From contig NZ_CP127407.1 of NCBI RefSeq assembly GCF_030291075.1, positions 3,904,001 through 3,968,000 on the forward strand: a DNA stretch of 64,000 bases. Reading direction: 5' to 3'. Below are positions 53,416 through 62,616 of the stretch, piece after piece. The position numbers and the translations under genes are program-made. Position 1 is the first letter of the stretch. Each line of letters opens with the position of its first letter. This DNA comes from Stenotrophomonas sp. 57. Its GTDB lineage: Bacteria; Pseudomonadota; Gammaproteobacteria; Xanthomonadales; Xanthomonadaceae. The notes under the pieces were generated by a model that saw only the letters and a program-made list of their open reading frames with translations, searched no databases and had not been told where the DNA came from.

Positions 53416-55956
53416 CTAGGCCGCTGCGCGTGCCGCCCGCTGTTCCGGCTGCAGCCGGAACGCGCCAACGGCTTCCGCCAGCGCATGCACCTGCACCTGC
53501 ATCTGCGCGGTCGAGGCACCAGCCTCTTCCACCAGGCTGGCGTTGCGCTGGGTACTGGCTTCCATCTGCACGATGGTCTGGTTCACCTGCGCGATGCCAG
53601 CATGCTGGTCCTGCGATGCACTGCGGATACCGGCCAGCAGCTCGGCCAGCTGCTGCACGCTGCCAACGATCTCGCCCATGGTGGTACCCGCCTGCTCGGC
53701 CTGCCGGTTACCCTGGCCGACCCGCGCCACCGAATCCTCGATCAATCCCCTGATCTGCTTCGCCGCCTCGGCACTGCGCTGGGCCAGCAGGCGTACTTCT
53801 GCCGCCACCACGGCAAAGCTGCGGCCCTGCTCGCCCGCGCGTGCCGCCTCCACGGCCGCGTTGAGCGCAAGGATGTTGGTCTGGAAAGCGATGCCATCAA
53901 TCAGCTGGGTGATGTCGCCGATCCGTCGCGAGGCCTCGCTGATGCCCTGCATGGTCGCGACCACCTGGCCAACCGCCTCGCCGCCGCGCTGCGCCACCGC
54001 TGCGGCACCCTTGACCAGCGCGTCGGCACGCCCTGCGGCATCCGCATTGCGGCCAACGGTGTCGGTCAGCTCATGCATCGATGCGGCCGTCTCTTCCAGG
54101 TTGGCCGCCTGTTGTTCGGTACGCTGCGAGAGGTCGTGATGGCCGGCGACGATCTCGCCGACGCCGGTATCCAAGCTGGACGTGGCGTGCTGGATGCGGG
54201 TGACGATGCGGCCGAGCTGTGCGACGGTGGCGTTGGCATCGTCGCGCATGCGTGCGAACACCCCCTGCAGTTCACCCTCCATGCGCACGCTGAGGTCACC
54301 GCGGGCCAACGCAGCCAGCAGCGCCTGCAGGTCGCCGAGATTGGTTTCAAACGTCGCCAGCAGGCGGTTGATGCTGGTCGACAGGGTGCGTACGAAGCCC
54401 TGCTTGCCCTCCAGCGCGATGCGGCCGTGCAGGTCACCGTGCGCGGCGGCATCGACCAGCGCGGCCACTTCGGTTTCCAACAGGGTTTCCAGCGCACGGC
54501 TGCGCCATTCCACCGCCACGCCAAGGAACTGCGCTTCGTCGATGATGGCGTTGGCGATCAGCTGGTAGCGCACGCCGGCATGGCCGATCTCGCGCTCCTC
54601 GCGCTGGCGCACACCGGCCAGGCCGGCCAGGGCCGGATGCAGGTGTACCGCGTCGCTGCCCACCAGATCCTCGTACCGCAGTCCAAGCAGCTGCAGCAGT
54701 GCCGGGTTGGCGTAGGCGACCTGTCCTTCCGCATCGATCACCATCAGGCCGGTCTGCGCGCTGTCCAATGCCCGGCGCACGCGGGTGTTGCCGCGCGCCA
54801 CCGCGCGCTCGGTCTCGATGCGCGCGCGCAGGCGCTGCTGCATGTCGACCAGGCGCTGGGCCAGCTGGCCGATCTCGTCGTTGGTGTTGTAAACGCGCAA
54901 GGTGGTGTCCAGGCGGTCGTCAGCGATGTCGCTGGCGAAGCGCAGGGTGTCCTGGATCGGCTGGCGCACCGCGCGCAGGACCAGCACCAGACTGGTGATC
55001 AATACACCGGCAACCAGCAGCAGCGTCAGTGCGAACAGCACGCTCATGGTGCGCGCGCCCGTCTGCTGCCGTGCCTGCGCACTGGCCAGCGCCGCGACCT
55101 GCGCCTGCTGGAATGCGGCCAGTGCCGGTGCCACGCCAGCGGCGGTTTCCAGCAGTGACTGTGCCTCCACGTCCAGGCCTACACGGGCCGCGGTATAGCC
55201 CAGCAATGCGATCTGGTAGCTGTCCATTCCGCTGCGCAGGGTGTCCTGCACATCGGTGGACAGGCCCGCCAGCGCCAGATCAAACGGCAGTTTTTCTTCG
55301 CTCGCACGATCGGCATGTGTGGAATCACCATCGAGCAGCAACAGCGCTTCCTGACGGCGCATCTTCTGCAGGGACAGCGCCAGTGACGGCCGCTGCTGGG
55401 CGTCCACCTGGGTCTGCAGGGCATCGGCCGCCTGCTGCAGCTGCGCGGCAAGGCCAGCGTCACCGCGCCCCATTTCATCGACACGTTCGAACAGCGCCAC
55501 CACACCCTGCGAGAACGCATCGGCGGCTTCGGTCAGCGCCTGCAGGGCCTTGCGCCGGCTGGCATCCATCGGCATCGCGCGCAGCGCCCGCAGGTCGGCC
55601 TGCAGGGCGTTCTGGGTCACCAGCAGCTGGTCGCGGTCGGCATCATTGAAACTGCGTGCATACTGGGTCTGCAGGCGGCGCGCTTCGGCCACCCGTGTGG
55701 CCAGGCTGGCGGCCAGATCACTGCCGTGCTGGTAGCTGGCCTGGTCGCGTGCAGCCTGTGCGCTGGCGTGGCCGGTCCAGGCGTAGACGGCGGCGATCGC
55801 GACCAGCCCCAGGCCGCATACCCACAGGGTCGCCTTCAGCTTGTTGGCCACGCTGAGGCGGTGCGGCTGCAGCCACAACAGCAGGTCGGGGGACGCCGAG
55901 CGCCACGTGCCAAGGCGCGTGCGCAGGGACCGGAGGTGGAAAACAACGGCCGACAT
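53416..55956 (-). CDS. Methyl-accepting chemotaxis protein with PAS domain
   Basis: An 846-residue chemoreceptor. Helices near 42-62 and 305-330 border a periplasmic helical sensor of about 240 residues. A HAMP region (about 330-385) and a PAS domain (about 395-475, '[31 protein letters not shown]') follow. The signalling domain has the invariant hairpin tip '[50 protein letters not shown]' near residue 700. It lacks a CheR-binding NWETF-type tail. A FliA promoter upstream ties it to the flagellar regulon. Confidence 0.94.
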   Translation of the reverse strand: MSAVVFHLRSLRTRLGTWRSASPDLLLWLQPHRLSVANKLKATLWVCGLGLVAIAAVYAWTGHASAQAARDQASYQHGSDLAASLATRVAEARRLQTQYARSFNDADRDQLLVTQNALQADLRALRAMPMDASRRKALQALTEAADAFSQGVVALFERVDEMGRGDAGLAAQLQQAADALQTQVDAQQRPSLALSLQKMRRQEALLLLDGDSTHADRASEEKLPFDLALAGLSTDVQDTLRSGMDSYQIALLGYTAARVGLDVEAQSLLETAAGVAPALAAFQQAQVAALASAQARQQTGARTMSVLFALTLLLVAGVLITSLVLVLRAVRQPIQDTLRFASDIADDRLDTTLRVYNTNDEIGQLAQRLVDMQQRLRARIETERAVARGNTRVRRALDSAQTGLMVIDAEGQVAYANPALLQLLGLRYEDLVGSDAVHLHPALAGLAGVRQREEREIGHAGVRYQLIANAIIDEAQFLGVAVEWRSRALETLLETEVAALVDAAAHGDLHGRIALEGKQGFVRTLSTSINRLLATFETNLGDLQALLAALARGDLSVRMEGELQGVFARMRDDANATVAQLGRIVTRIQHATSSLDTGVGEIVAGHHDLSQRTEQQAANLEETAASMHELTDTVGRNADAAGRADALVKGAAAVAQRGGEAVGQVVATMQGISEASRRIGDITQLIDGIAFQTNILALNAAVEAARAGEQGRSFAVVAAEVRLLAQRSAEAAKQIRGLIEDSVARVGQGNRQAEQAGTTMGEIVGSVQQLAELLAGIRSASQDQHAGIAQVNQTIVQMEASTQRNASLVEEAGASTAQMQVQVHALAEAVGAFRLQPEQRAARAAA

Positions 55957-55984
55957 GACAGACTCCAGGCGGAAAGACGCATCT

Positions 55985-56011
55985 GTATCGGCCAGATCTG
56001 AAGCAACTTTA
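55985..56011 (-). promoter_or_regulatory. FliA (sigma-28) promoter of the chemoreceptor gene
   Basis: TAAAGTTG (56011-56004), 11-bp spacer, GCCGATAC (55992-55985) on the minus strand. The consensus is TAAAGTTT-N11-GCCGATAA, so 14 of 16 bases match and the spacing is exact. It is 29 nt upstream of the start. Confidence 0.85.
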
Positions 56012-56159
56012 GGAATTCTTTGGTTCGACCGCGCCGATCGCTGGCGGACACGGCCTTTGTACCGGGCACAGGCGACGGGGGGATGACATCGCCGCCGCGC
56101 TTGACCTCAACCCCGGTTGGGGGAACACAGTGGACCTCCCTCCCCCGCCCGGTGCCGCC

Positions 56160-56999
56160 ATGACGACGCTTGATGTCCCCCGCTACCTGCAGCGCCTGCA
56201 GCTGGATGCGCCACCACCGTTGACGCTGGCGGGCCTGACACTGCTGCAGCAGCGTCACAACGCACTGTTGCCGTTCGAGACCCTCAGCTGCCTGTTGCGC
56301 GATGCGGTGCCGATCGACCTGGACAGCGTGCAGCGCAAGCTGCTCGACGACCGCCGCGGTGGGTACTGCTTCGAACTCAATGGCGGCCTGCTGGCCCTGC
56401 TGCAGGCACTGGGCTTTGATGCGCAGCCTCTGAGTGCGCGCGTGCTGCTGGCAGCGCATGACGGCGAACTGACCGCGCGTACCCATCTGCTGCTGCGCGT
56501 GCATGTGGATGGGGACGACTGGCTGGTGGATGCCGGATTCGGCAGCCTGACCCCGACCGTACCGCTGCGCCTGCACGATGCGCAGCCGCAGGCCACGCCG
56601 CATGAGCGCTATCTGCTGCAGCGTCTGCCTGACGAGGGCGACTTCGTGCTGTCAGCCGAATCCAGCGACGGCTGGCGGGCGATGTACCGCTTCGATCTGC
56701 AGGCGCCTGCACCGATCGACAACGTGGTGGGCAACTGGTACGTATGCACCCACCCCGATTCCAGCTTCCCGGGCCAGCTACGCGTGTCGCTGACCGGACC
56801 GGACTGGCGCCGCACCATCGGCAGCGGCAACTACACCGAGTACCGCCCCGGGCAGGCGCCGGACAAGCGCCCGCTGCATGATGTGGGTGATGTGCGTGAC
56901 GTACTGCAGCAGCGCTTCGGCATGCAGCTGCCGGACGACCCGCGACTGGACCCGGCCATCAATGACTGGCTGCAGCGCTCGCGCGCCGCGACCTTGTAG
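56160..56999 (+). CDS. nat: Arylamine N-acetyltransferase
   Basis: A 279-residue enzyme that moves acetyl from acetyl-CoA to arylamines and hydrazines. The catalytic triad is visible: Cys in 'RRGGYCFELNGGLLALLQALGF' (about 68), His in 'ARTHLLLRVHVDG' (about 107) and Asp in 'WLVDAGFGSLTP' (about 122). ATG 56160 follows the family start 'RYLQRL'; an upstream in-frame start at 56130 is less likely. The TAG stop (56997-56999) is part of a SMAG GTAG. The last 27 bases of the gene have been copied three times in the array downstream. Confidence 0.93.
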   Translation: MTTLDVPRYLQRLQLDAPPPLTLAGLTLLQQRHNALLPFETLSCLLRDAVPIDLDSVQRKLLDDRRGGYCFELNGGLLALLQALGFDAQPLSARVLLAAHDGELTARTHLLLRVHVDGDDWLVDAGFGSLTPTVPLRLHDAQPQATPHERYLLQRLPDEGDFVLSAESSDGWRAMYRFDLQAPAPIDNVVGNWYVCTHPDSSFPGQLRVSLTGPDWRRTIGSGNYTEYRPGQAPDKRPLHDVGDVRDVLQQRFGMQLPDDPRLDPAINDWLQRSRAATL

Positions 57000-57796
57000 G
57001 GCCGAGCCCATGCTCGGCTGAGCTGGAGCGGCTGGGCCAACAGCAGCCGAGCGTGGGCTCGGCTCTACAGAGCTGCGCGCGTCTGCAGCGCAATGCGGTT
57101 GCCTTCGCTGTCGCGGATCTCGGCACCGAAGCGCAGTTCGGCATCTGCCTCCAGGGCGCGCGCAAGGCGGGTCTCAGCGCTCGCGTGCCGCGATCCTGTA
57201 GAGCCGAGCCCATGCTCGGCTGAGCTTGGCGCGGCGGGGCCAACAGCAGCCGAGCGTGGGCTCGGCTCTACAGAGCTGCGCGCGCCTGCAGCGCAATGCG
57301 GTTGCCTTCGCTGTCGCGGATCTCGGCACCGAAGCGCAGTTCGGCATCTGCCTCCAGGGCGCGCGCAAAGCGGGTCTCAGCGCTCGCGTGCCGCGATCCT
57401 GTAGAGCCGAGCCCATGCTCGGCTGAGCTTGGGCGGCGGGGCCAGCAGCAGCCGAGCGTAGGCTCGGCTCTACAGAACTGCGCTGGCCTGCAGCGCGATG
57501 CGGTTGCCTTCACTGTCGCGGATCTCGGCACCGAAGCGCAGTTCGGCATCTGCGTCCAGGGCGCGCGCAAAGCGGGTCTCAGCGCTCGCGTGCCGCGATC
57601 CTGTAGAGCCGACCTGTAGAGCCGAGCCCATGCTCGGCTGAGCCTGGCCGGCGGGGCCAGCAGCAGCCGAGCGTGGGCTCGGCTCTACAGAACTGCGCGG
57701 GCCTGCAGCGCGATGCGGTTGCCTTCACTGTCGCGGATCTCGGCACCGAAGCGCAGTTCGGCATCTGCCTCCAGTGCGCGCGCAAGGCGGGTCTCA
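56973..57796. repeat. Four-unit tandem array of the nat/VOC gene junction, ~202-bp period
   Basis: Units start at 56973, 57175, 57378 and 57580 (steps 202, 203, 202). Each unit contains the last 27 bp of nat (CAGCGCTCGCG...TGTAG), a GAGCCGAG-type SMAG dimer, and the last ~110 bp of the convergent VOC gene. Unit 1 holds the true nat end and unit 4 the intact VOC gene. In units 1-3 the VOC fragment breaks off at GGGTCT and continues with the nat tail, so the join is a simple tandem duplication breakpoint. Unit 4 has a 13-bp insertion (57603-57615) repeating CTGTAGAGCCGA. No new gene is made; remnants encode the tail 'ADAELRFGAEIRDSEGNRIALQA'. Confidence 0.9.
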
Positions 57797-57936
57797 AGGT
57801 TGTCGACGCCGAGGTAGATGCGCACGCCCTGGTTCACCCGCAGCCATTGCTGGTAGAACGCGATGGCACGGGCCAGGTCACTGGCGGGGATCTCAGCGTT
57901 CAGAATCGGGTCCACGCGCTTTCCAGGTTCCGGCAA
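57685..57936 (-). CDS. Short VOC (glyoxalase/bleomycin resistance) superfamily protein
   Basis: An 83-residue protein with the core of the VOC fold: 'ILNAEIPASDLARAIAFYQQWL' then 'GVRIYLGVDNLETRLARALEADAEL' and 'GAEIRDSEGNRIALQA'. The usual VOC module has about 110-120 residues, so it may have an internal deletion. The start could be TTG 57936, 1 nt after the response regulator stop, or GTG 57915. It is co-directional with the two-component genes and probably translated from their mRNA. Its stop TAG (57685-57687) is the end of a SMAG repeat. Function is unknown. Confidence 0.65.
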   Translation of the reverse strand: MPEPGKRVDPILNAEIPASDLARAIAFYQQWLRVNQGVRIYLGVDNLETRLARALEADAELRFGAEIRDSEGNRIALQARAVL

Positions 57937-57937
57937 C

Positions 57938-58576
57938 TCAGATGATGCGCAGGGTAATCGCCTTCAGCACCGCGCGGGTACGGTCGCGGGTGCCGAGCTT
58001 GTCGAGGATGGCCGAGACATAGTTCTTCACCGTGCCCTCGGCCAGGAACAGGCTGCGCGCGATCTCCTTGTTGCTGTAGCCACCGGCCAGCAGGCGCAGG
58101 ATCGCCACTTCGCGCTCGCCGAAGGTGTCGGTGGGCGGTGCTTCATCATGGAAGCGGTAGCGCGCGCGCACGGGCTCGGTGCTGACCGGCAACAGCAGGG
58201 TTTCGCCGGCGGCGACGCGCTCGATCGCCTCGCGCAGGTCGGCCGGCGCCGCGTCCTTGAGCAGGAACCCCTGCGCTCCTGCCTCGCTTGCGCGCAGCAG
58301 AAGATCGCTTTCATCGAAGGTGGTCAGCAGCAGCAGCGGGGTTCCATCACCGCGTGCACGCAGCTGGCGCAACGCTTCGATGCCATCCATCCCGGGCATG
58401 CGGATGTCACTGAGGACCACGTCCACCGGCTGGGTGGCCAGCGCATCCAAAAGCGCCTGGCCGTCTTCAGCTTCCAGCACCACGTCCACGCCCAGCCCCT
58501 GCAACAGCGCACGCAGACCCGCACGCACCAGCGCCTGGTCATCGGCCAGGGCAACGCGGATCGCGGCGCCGCTCAT
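57938..58576 (-). CDS. NarL/LuxR family response regulator
   Basis: A 212-residue regulator. The receiver has 'VALADDQALVRAGLRALL', the phosphorylation site 'VVLSDIRMPGMDG' (Asp about 54) and 'GFLLKDAAPADL'. The C-terminal LuxR-type HTH (about 148-208) contains 'FGEREVAILRLLAGGYSNKEIARSLFLAEGTVKNYVSAILDKL'. It overlaps the kinase gene upstream by 4 nt (58573-58576). Downstream a VOC gene follows at once. Confidence 0.95.
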   Translation of the reverse strand: MSGAAIRVALADDQALVRAGLRALLQGLGVDVVLEAEDGQALLDALATQPVDVVLSDIRMPGMDGIEALRQLRARGDGTPLLLLTTFDESDLLLRASEAGAQGFLLKDAAPADLREAIERVAAGETLLLPVSTEPVRARYRFHDEAPPTDTFGEREVAILRLLAGGYSNKEIARSLFLAEGTVKNYVSAILDKLGTRDRTRAVLKAITLRII

Positions 58577-59673
58577 GCCGGCACCCAGGCAGTCAGGTGC
58601 ATGCCACCCTGTGCGGTGCGGGCCAGTTCCAGCTGGCCGCGCACCGCCGCCAGGCGCTCACGCATGCCGGCGATGCCGTTGCCCTCGCGGATACGCTCGG
58701 CGCGCTGGCCGTCATCACGGATGTCGATACGCAACCGGGCGTCCTCTTCGTTGATCGTCAGCCATACGGTGTCTGCGTTGCCATGCCGGGCGGCATTGGT
58801 CAGCGCTTCCTGTACCAGGCGCAGCACGGTCTCTGCCAGCAGCGGGTCGGTCACGCGCACGCCCTCGCCGATACGCAGTTGCAGCGTCGGACGCGGGAAC
58901 GGCGCGGCCAGGGCGTGCAGTGCGGTCGCCAGATCGAGGCCGCGGTCGTCACGCATCGATTGCACCACCTGGCGGATGTCGGCCAGCAGCTCACCGGACA
59001 GCTGCTCGGCCAGCACCAACCCTTCGCGCCCGGCCAGCACCGGATCGGCCGCAAGCGCACGCAGGTTCAAGCGCATCGCGGTGAGTTTGTGGCCGGCCAC
59101 ATCGTGCAGCTCGCGGGCCAGGCGCAGGCGCTCGGCGTCGCGAGCACTGTCGGCCAGCAGCGCACGCGTAGCCAGTAGATCGGCATTGACGCGGGCCAGG
59201 TCGTCACGGGCCAACGCGGTGCTGCGTGCGTAGTGTGCGGTCAGTGCCGCGAACGCCTGGAAGCCGCCATACAGCAGCACCACCAGCAACGGCTGGGTGA
59301 AGCCACTGTGGCGCAGCACGAGATACATGGCGAGGTTGGCCACCAGTGCAATCCCCAGCACGAAGCGCGGCGGCCAGTGCTCGGCCAGCTGCGCGACCAG
59401 CACCACCAGCAGCACCGGCGCGGTCCCGGTACGCGGCTGCAGGGCGACCAGCGCGATCGCCAGCACAGCCTGCAGCACCGCAGCCAGTGCACGCACGCGG
59501 GTCGGCATTGCCGCCCATCCGTGCACCACGAACAGCAGCAGGAACATGCCGAGCAACGCTTGGCTGCGGCCGGCAACGGGGCCCTGCACGCCGAATGACA
59601 GGCCCACCACCAGCACGGTGACCAGGCCAGCGAGGCTGAGGGGACGCAACAGGTGGCGGAACAGGCTGGGCAT
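58573..59673 (-). CDS. Sensor histidine kinase, NarX/DesK type
   Basis: A 366-residue membrane kinase with five or six hydrophobic segments in the first 145 residues and no large periplasmic loop. The dimerisation domain has 'RLRLARELHDVAGHKLTAMRLNLRAL' (His near 185, HisKA_3). The ATPase domain has 'RLVQEALTNAARHGNADTVWL' and 'IDIRDDGQ...GNGIAGMRERLAAVRGQL'. It resembles DesK-like kinases that sense membrane state, but the signal is not known. ATG 59673 gives the first membrane helix a normal N-terminus. Confidence 0.92.
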   Translation of the reverse strand: MPSLFRHLLRPLSLAGLVTVLVVGLSFGVQGPVAGRSQALLGMFLLLFVVHGWAAMPTRVRALAAVLQAVLAIALVALQPRTGTAPVLLVVLVAQLAEHWPPRFVLGIALVANLAMYLVLRHSGFTQPLLVVLLYGGFQAFAALTAHYARSTALARDDLARVNADLLATRALLADSARDAERLRLARELHDVAGHKLTAMRLNLRALAADPVLAGREGLVLAEQLSGELLADIRQVVQSMRDDRGLDLATALHALAAPFPRPTLQLRIGEGVRVTDPLLAETVLRLVQEALTNAARHGNADTVWLTINEEDARLRIDIRDDGQRAERIREGNGIAGMRERLAAVRGQLELARTAQGGMHLTAWVPA

Positions 59674-59839
59674 GACCCGATGCTGACGGCCGCGACTGCA
59701 ACCGGCAATGGGTCCGATGCAGAAAGTGACTTCTGGCACGTCGGATCGATGACCTCTGGCCCTGAACCCGGCGCCGTGCCCCGCGCAGACTGGCCCCACA
59801 CCGCGGCACACCACCACGTCCTCTTCCGGAGCTACTGCC

Positions 59840-60262
59840 ATGATCCGAATCGCCCTGCTCAGCACCGCCCTGACTGCCCTGGCCCTGGCCGGCAGTGCCC
59901 ATGCCGCCGACCTGGCGGTGACCGTGCACGATGTCCGCGTGCAGACCGGCACCCTGCGGGTCGCTCTGGTCAACAGCACGGCCGCCTGGGACGGCAAGGC
60001 CGCACCGGTGCAGGCACAGCAGGCCAAGCCCAGCGGCGACAGCGCCCACTTCGTGTTCAAGGGCGTGCCCGCCGGCAGCTACGCGGTGCTGCTCACCCAC
60101 GATGAGAACGACAACGGCAAGCTCGATACCAACCTGGTCGGCATGCCGGTGGAAGGCTACGGCTTCAGCAACAACCCGCAGGTGATGCGCAAGCCGACCT
60201 TCGACGAGGCGCGCGTCGACGTGCCGGCCGCCGGCGCTGCCATCGACATCACCCTGCGCTGA
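59840..60262 (+). CDS. DUF2141 family secreted protein
   Basis: A 140-residue exported protein with a signal peptide (about 1-22, AHA-A cleavage) and a beta-rich DUF2141 domain: 'LAVTVHDVRVQTGTLRVALVNS', 'FVFKGVPAGSYAVLLTHDENDNGKLDTN' with an Asp/Asn loop that may bind calcium, and 'GYGFSNN'. Function is unknown. It precedes a Tat-exported carotenoid oxygenase by 26 nt, so the two are probably co-transcribed and act in the periplasm. Confidence 0.9.
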   Translation: MIRIALLSTALTALALAGSAHAADLAVTVHDVRVQTGTLRVALVNSTAAWDGKAAPVQAQQAKPSGDSAHFVFKGVPAGSYAVLLTHDENDNGKLDTNLVGMPVEGYGFSNNPQVMRKPTFDEARVDVPAAGAAIDITLR

Positions 60263-60288
60263 TTCCTGCATCCAGACCCGAGGCCATC

Positions 60289-61812
60289 ATGGACCGTCGC
60301 CGCTTCCTCCGTACCCTGCTCAGCAGCAGCGCCTGCCTGGCCCTGGGCGCCACCGCACTGCGCAGTGCGCCGGCCTTCGCCGGTGACCCGGCCCGTTTCG
60401 CGCAGGGCCTGCAGGAGCACCCGTGGCTGCTGGGCTGGCGCAGCGCCACCAGCGAGAGCCTCGGCCCGGCCACCGTGCAACTGCAGGGCCGGCTGCCGGC
60501 CGGCCTCGCCGGAACGCTGTACCGCAATGGCCCGGCCTGGACCGAGCGTGATGGCTTCCGCTACGACCACTGGTTCGACGGCGACGGCATGGTGCATGGC
60601 TGGCGCTTCAACGGCGATGGCAGCCTGACCCACCACGGGCGCATGGTCGCCACGCCGAAGTTCACCCGCGAACAGAAGGCCGGCCGTTTCCAGTACCCGG
60701 CCGCCGGCACCAGCGTTCCCGGCGCACTGGCCGTGCGCAACAACGATGACGCCAACGTGGCCAATACCTCGGTGACGATGATCAACGGCCGGCTGTTCGC
60801 GCTCTGCGAATCCGGCTCGGCGTTCGAAGTGGACCCCGATTCACTGCAGACGCTCGGCCCGGTCACCTGGCGCCCGGACCTGGCGGCGCTGCCGTTCTCC
60901 GCGCATCCGTTGCCCGATCGCGATGGCAGTGTGTGGAACTTCGGCTCGATCAGCCTGATGGGAGGCCATGGCCTGCTGGTCTGGCACATCGGCGGGGACG
61001 GCCAGCTGCGCAGCGCCAATGTGATCGAAACGCCGGAACACGGCTACCTGCATGCGTTCGCGATGACCGGGCAGCACCTGGTGTTCGTGCTGATGCCGTT
61101 CGACTTCACCGGCACCGGCGGCAGCTTCTTCGAGCGCATGCAGTTCGCGCCGCAGCGCCCCGCGCGCATCGCGGTGGTGGCCAAGGACGCGCCGGACAAG
61201 GCGCAATGGTTCGAGGCACCGTTCGCGGCGATCTACCACTTCGGCGATGCCTTCACCCGCGATGGCGGCATCGTGCTGCGTGCGGTGCGTCACGACGATA
61301 TCAACGAGGCGCGCTCGCCGATGAAGGAGGCGATGGCCGGGGACGGCGCCCACGCCGCGAACAGTGGTGCCAGCCTGGTCGAGCTGCACCTGGACCTGCG
61401 CCAGCGCCGCGCGCGCTGGGAGACGCTGGGCATCAGCGCGGTGGAGTTCCCGCTGTTCGACCCGCGCTCCGCCAACACGCGTGGCGCGCGGCTGTACGCC
61501 CCCACCATCGACGGCCCGGCTCATGCACCGTACTTCAACGCGGTGGCCGCGTTCGATATCGAGCGCGGGCGTCGCCAGCTGTGGCACTACGGGCCGGACA
61601 TCATGGCCGAGGAGCACGTCTTCGTACCGCGCCCGGGCAGCCGCAACGCCGATGACGGCTGGCTGGTCGGCACCCTGCTCGACCCGGTGAACAAGCGCAG
61701 CGGCCTGGCGGTGCTGGATGCGTGCCATGTGGATGACGGCCCGCTGGCACAGGCGTGGTTGCCGTATGCCGTGCCACTGGGCTTCCACGGCACCTTCGCC
61801 GCGCGCGGCTGA
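60289..61812 (+). CDS. Carotenoid oxygenase family protein, Tat-exported
   Basis: A 507-residue iron-dependent dioxygenase of the carotenoid/stilbene cleavage family (RPE65-like). A twin-arginine signal 'MDRRRFLRTLL...CLALGATAL' sends it to the periplasm. The seven-bladed propeller shows family segments 'LAGTLYRNGPAWTERDGFRYDHWFDGDGMVHGWRF', 'VANTSVTMINGRLFALCESG', 'YLHAFAMTGQHLVFV' and 'EEHVFVPRPG'. Iron-binding His residues lie in several of them. The substrate (carotenoid, stilbenoid or lignin-derived) is not predictable. It follows the DUF2141 gene. Confidence 0.9.
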   Translation: MDRRRFLRTLLSSSACLALGATALRSAPAFAGDPARFAQGLQEHPWLLGWRSATSESLGPATVQLQGRLPAGLAGTLYRNGPAWTERDGFRYDHWFDGDGMVHGWRFNGDGSLTHHGRMVATPKFTREQKAGRFQYPAAGTSVPGALAVRNNDDANVANTSVTMINGRLFALCESGSAFEVDPDSLQTLGPVTWRPDLAALPFSAHPLPDRDGSVWNFGSISLMGGHGLLVWHIGGDGQLRSANVIETPEHGYLHAFAMTGQHLVFVLMPFDFTGTGGSFFERMQFAPQRPARIAVVAKDAPDKAQWFEAPFAAIYHFGDAFTRDGGIVLRAVRHDDINEARSPMKEAMAGDGAHAANSGASLVELHLDLRQRRARWETLGISAVEFPLFDPRSANTRGARLYAPTIDGPAHAPYFNAVAAFDIERGRRQLWHYGPDIMAEEHVFVPRPGSRNADDGWLVGTLLDPVNKRSGLAVLDACHVDDGPLAQAWLPYAVPLGFHGTFAARG

Positions 61813-61874
61813 GTCCACGCCGCGCGGACACCCTGGCAGGCATGCTGGAGCTCCCCTGCACCGCGGAGCCCTGC

Positions 61875-62591
61875 ATGTCCCTGGCCGACCATCGAAGTGC
61901 GCTGGCACCGCAGGGCTTCCTGCGCGTGGCGATCAACCTCGGTAATCCTGTACTGGCACAGGGCGATGCACGCTCGCCGCGCGGGCCGTCGCTGGAACTG
62001 GCCACCGCATTGGCGCAGCGACTGGGCGTGCAGGCCCGCTTCACCTGCCACGACGCAGCGGCCTCGGTCGTTGCTGCGGCCGCCGAAGACGCCTGGGACC
62101 TGGCCTTCCTGGCGATCGATCCGGCGCGTGCCGACCGTATCGCCTTCAGCGCGCCCTATGTGGAAATCGAAGGCACCTACCTGGTGCGTGAGGACAGCCC
62201 GGCGCAGCAGGTGGCCGATCTTGACCGCGAGGGCCTGCGCATCGCGGTCGGCCGTGGCGCAGCCTACGACCTGTTCCTGAGCCGCGAGCTGCGCCACGCC
62301 ACGATCGAGCGCGCGGACACGTCTGCGGCGGCCATCGACCTGTTCGAGCAACACCATCTTGATGCCGCAGCCGGTGTACGCCAGCCACTGGAAGCCTGGG
62401 CGCGGTCGCATCCTGGCCACCGCGTGCTGGCCGATCGCTTCACAGCGATCCGGCAGGCGGTAGCGGCGCCGGCTTCGCGCCCGGTCGAGGCGTTGCAGGC
62501 GCTGTTCGATGAAGTGGAAGCGATCAAGGCCGGCCCGTTGCTGGGCGAAGCGTTCGCACGCGCCGGGCAGGCCGTCACGCTGGTGCGGTGA
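61875..62591 (+). CDS. Periplasmic-binding-protein-like (solute-binding family 3) protein without signal peptide
   Basis: A 238-residue protein with the solute-binding family 3 fold: 'LRVAINLGNPVLAQGDARSPRGPSLELATALAQRLGVQARFTCHDAAASVVAAAAEDAWDLAFLAIDPARADRIAFSAPYVEIEGTYLV'. The C-terminal lobe continues to 'HPGHRVLADRFTAIRQAVA'. No signal peptide or membrane-anchor sequence precedes it from either possible start (ATG 61875 with GGAG 6 nt upstream, or ATG 61842). It may therefore be cytoplasmic, or the true start may lie elsewhere. No ABC transporter genes are next to it. Confidence 0.78.
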   Translation: MSLADHRSALAPQGFLRVAINLGNPVLAQGDARSPRGPSLELATALAQRLGVQARFTCHDAAASVVAAAAEDAWDLAFLAIDPARADRIAFSAPYVEIEGTYLVREDSPAQQVADLDREGLRIAVGRGAAYDLFLSRELRHATIERADTSAAAIDLFEQHHLDAAAGVRQPLEAWARSHPGHRVLADRFTAIRQAVAAPASRPVEALQALFDEVEAIKAGPLLGEAFARAGQAVTLVR

Positions 62592-62616
62592 CGGTAGCGT
62601 CGGGCATGGCGCGATG

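Noticed and set aside
57073..57590. Small frames inside the array as separate VOC-like genes
   Set aside because: They are copies of the 3' third of the VOC gene and lack its N-terminal half and start.
56973..57796. CRISPR-like array
   Set aside because: The repeat unit is about 202 bp, not 25-40 bp, has no unique spacers, and consists of gene ends and SMAG hairpins.
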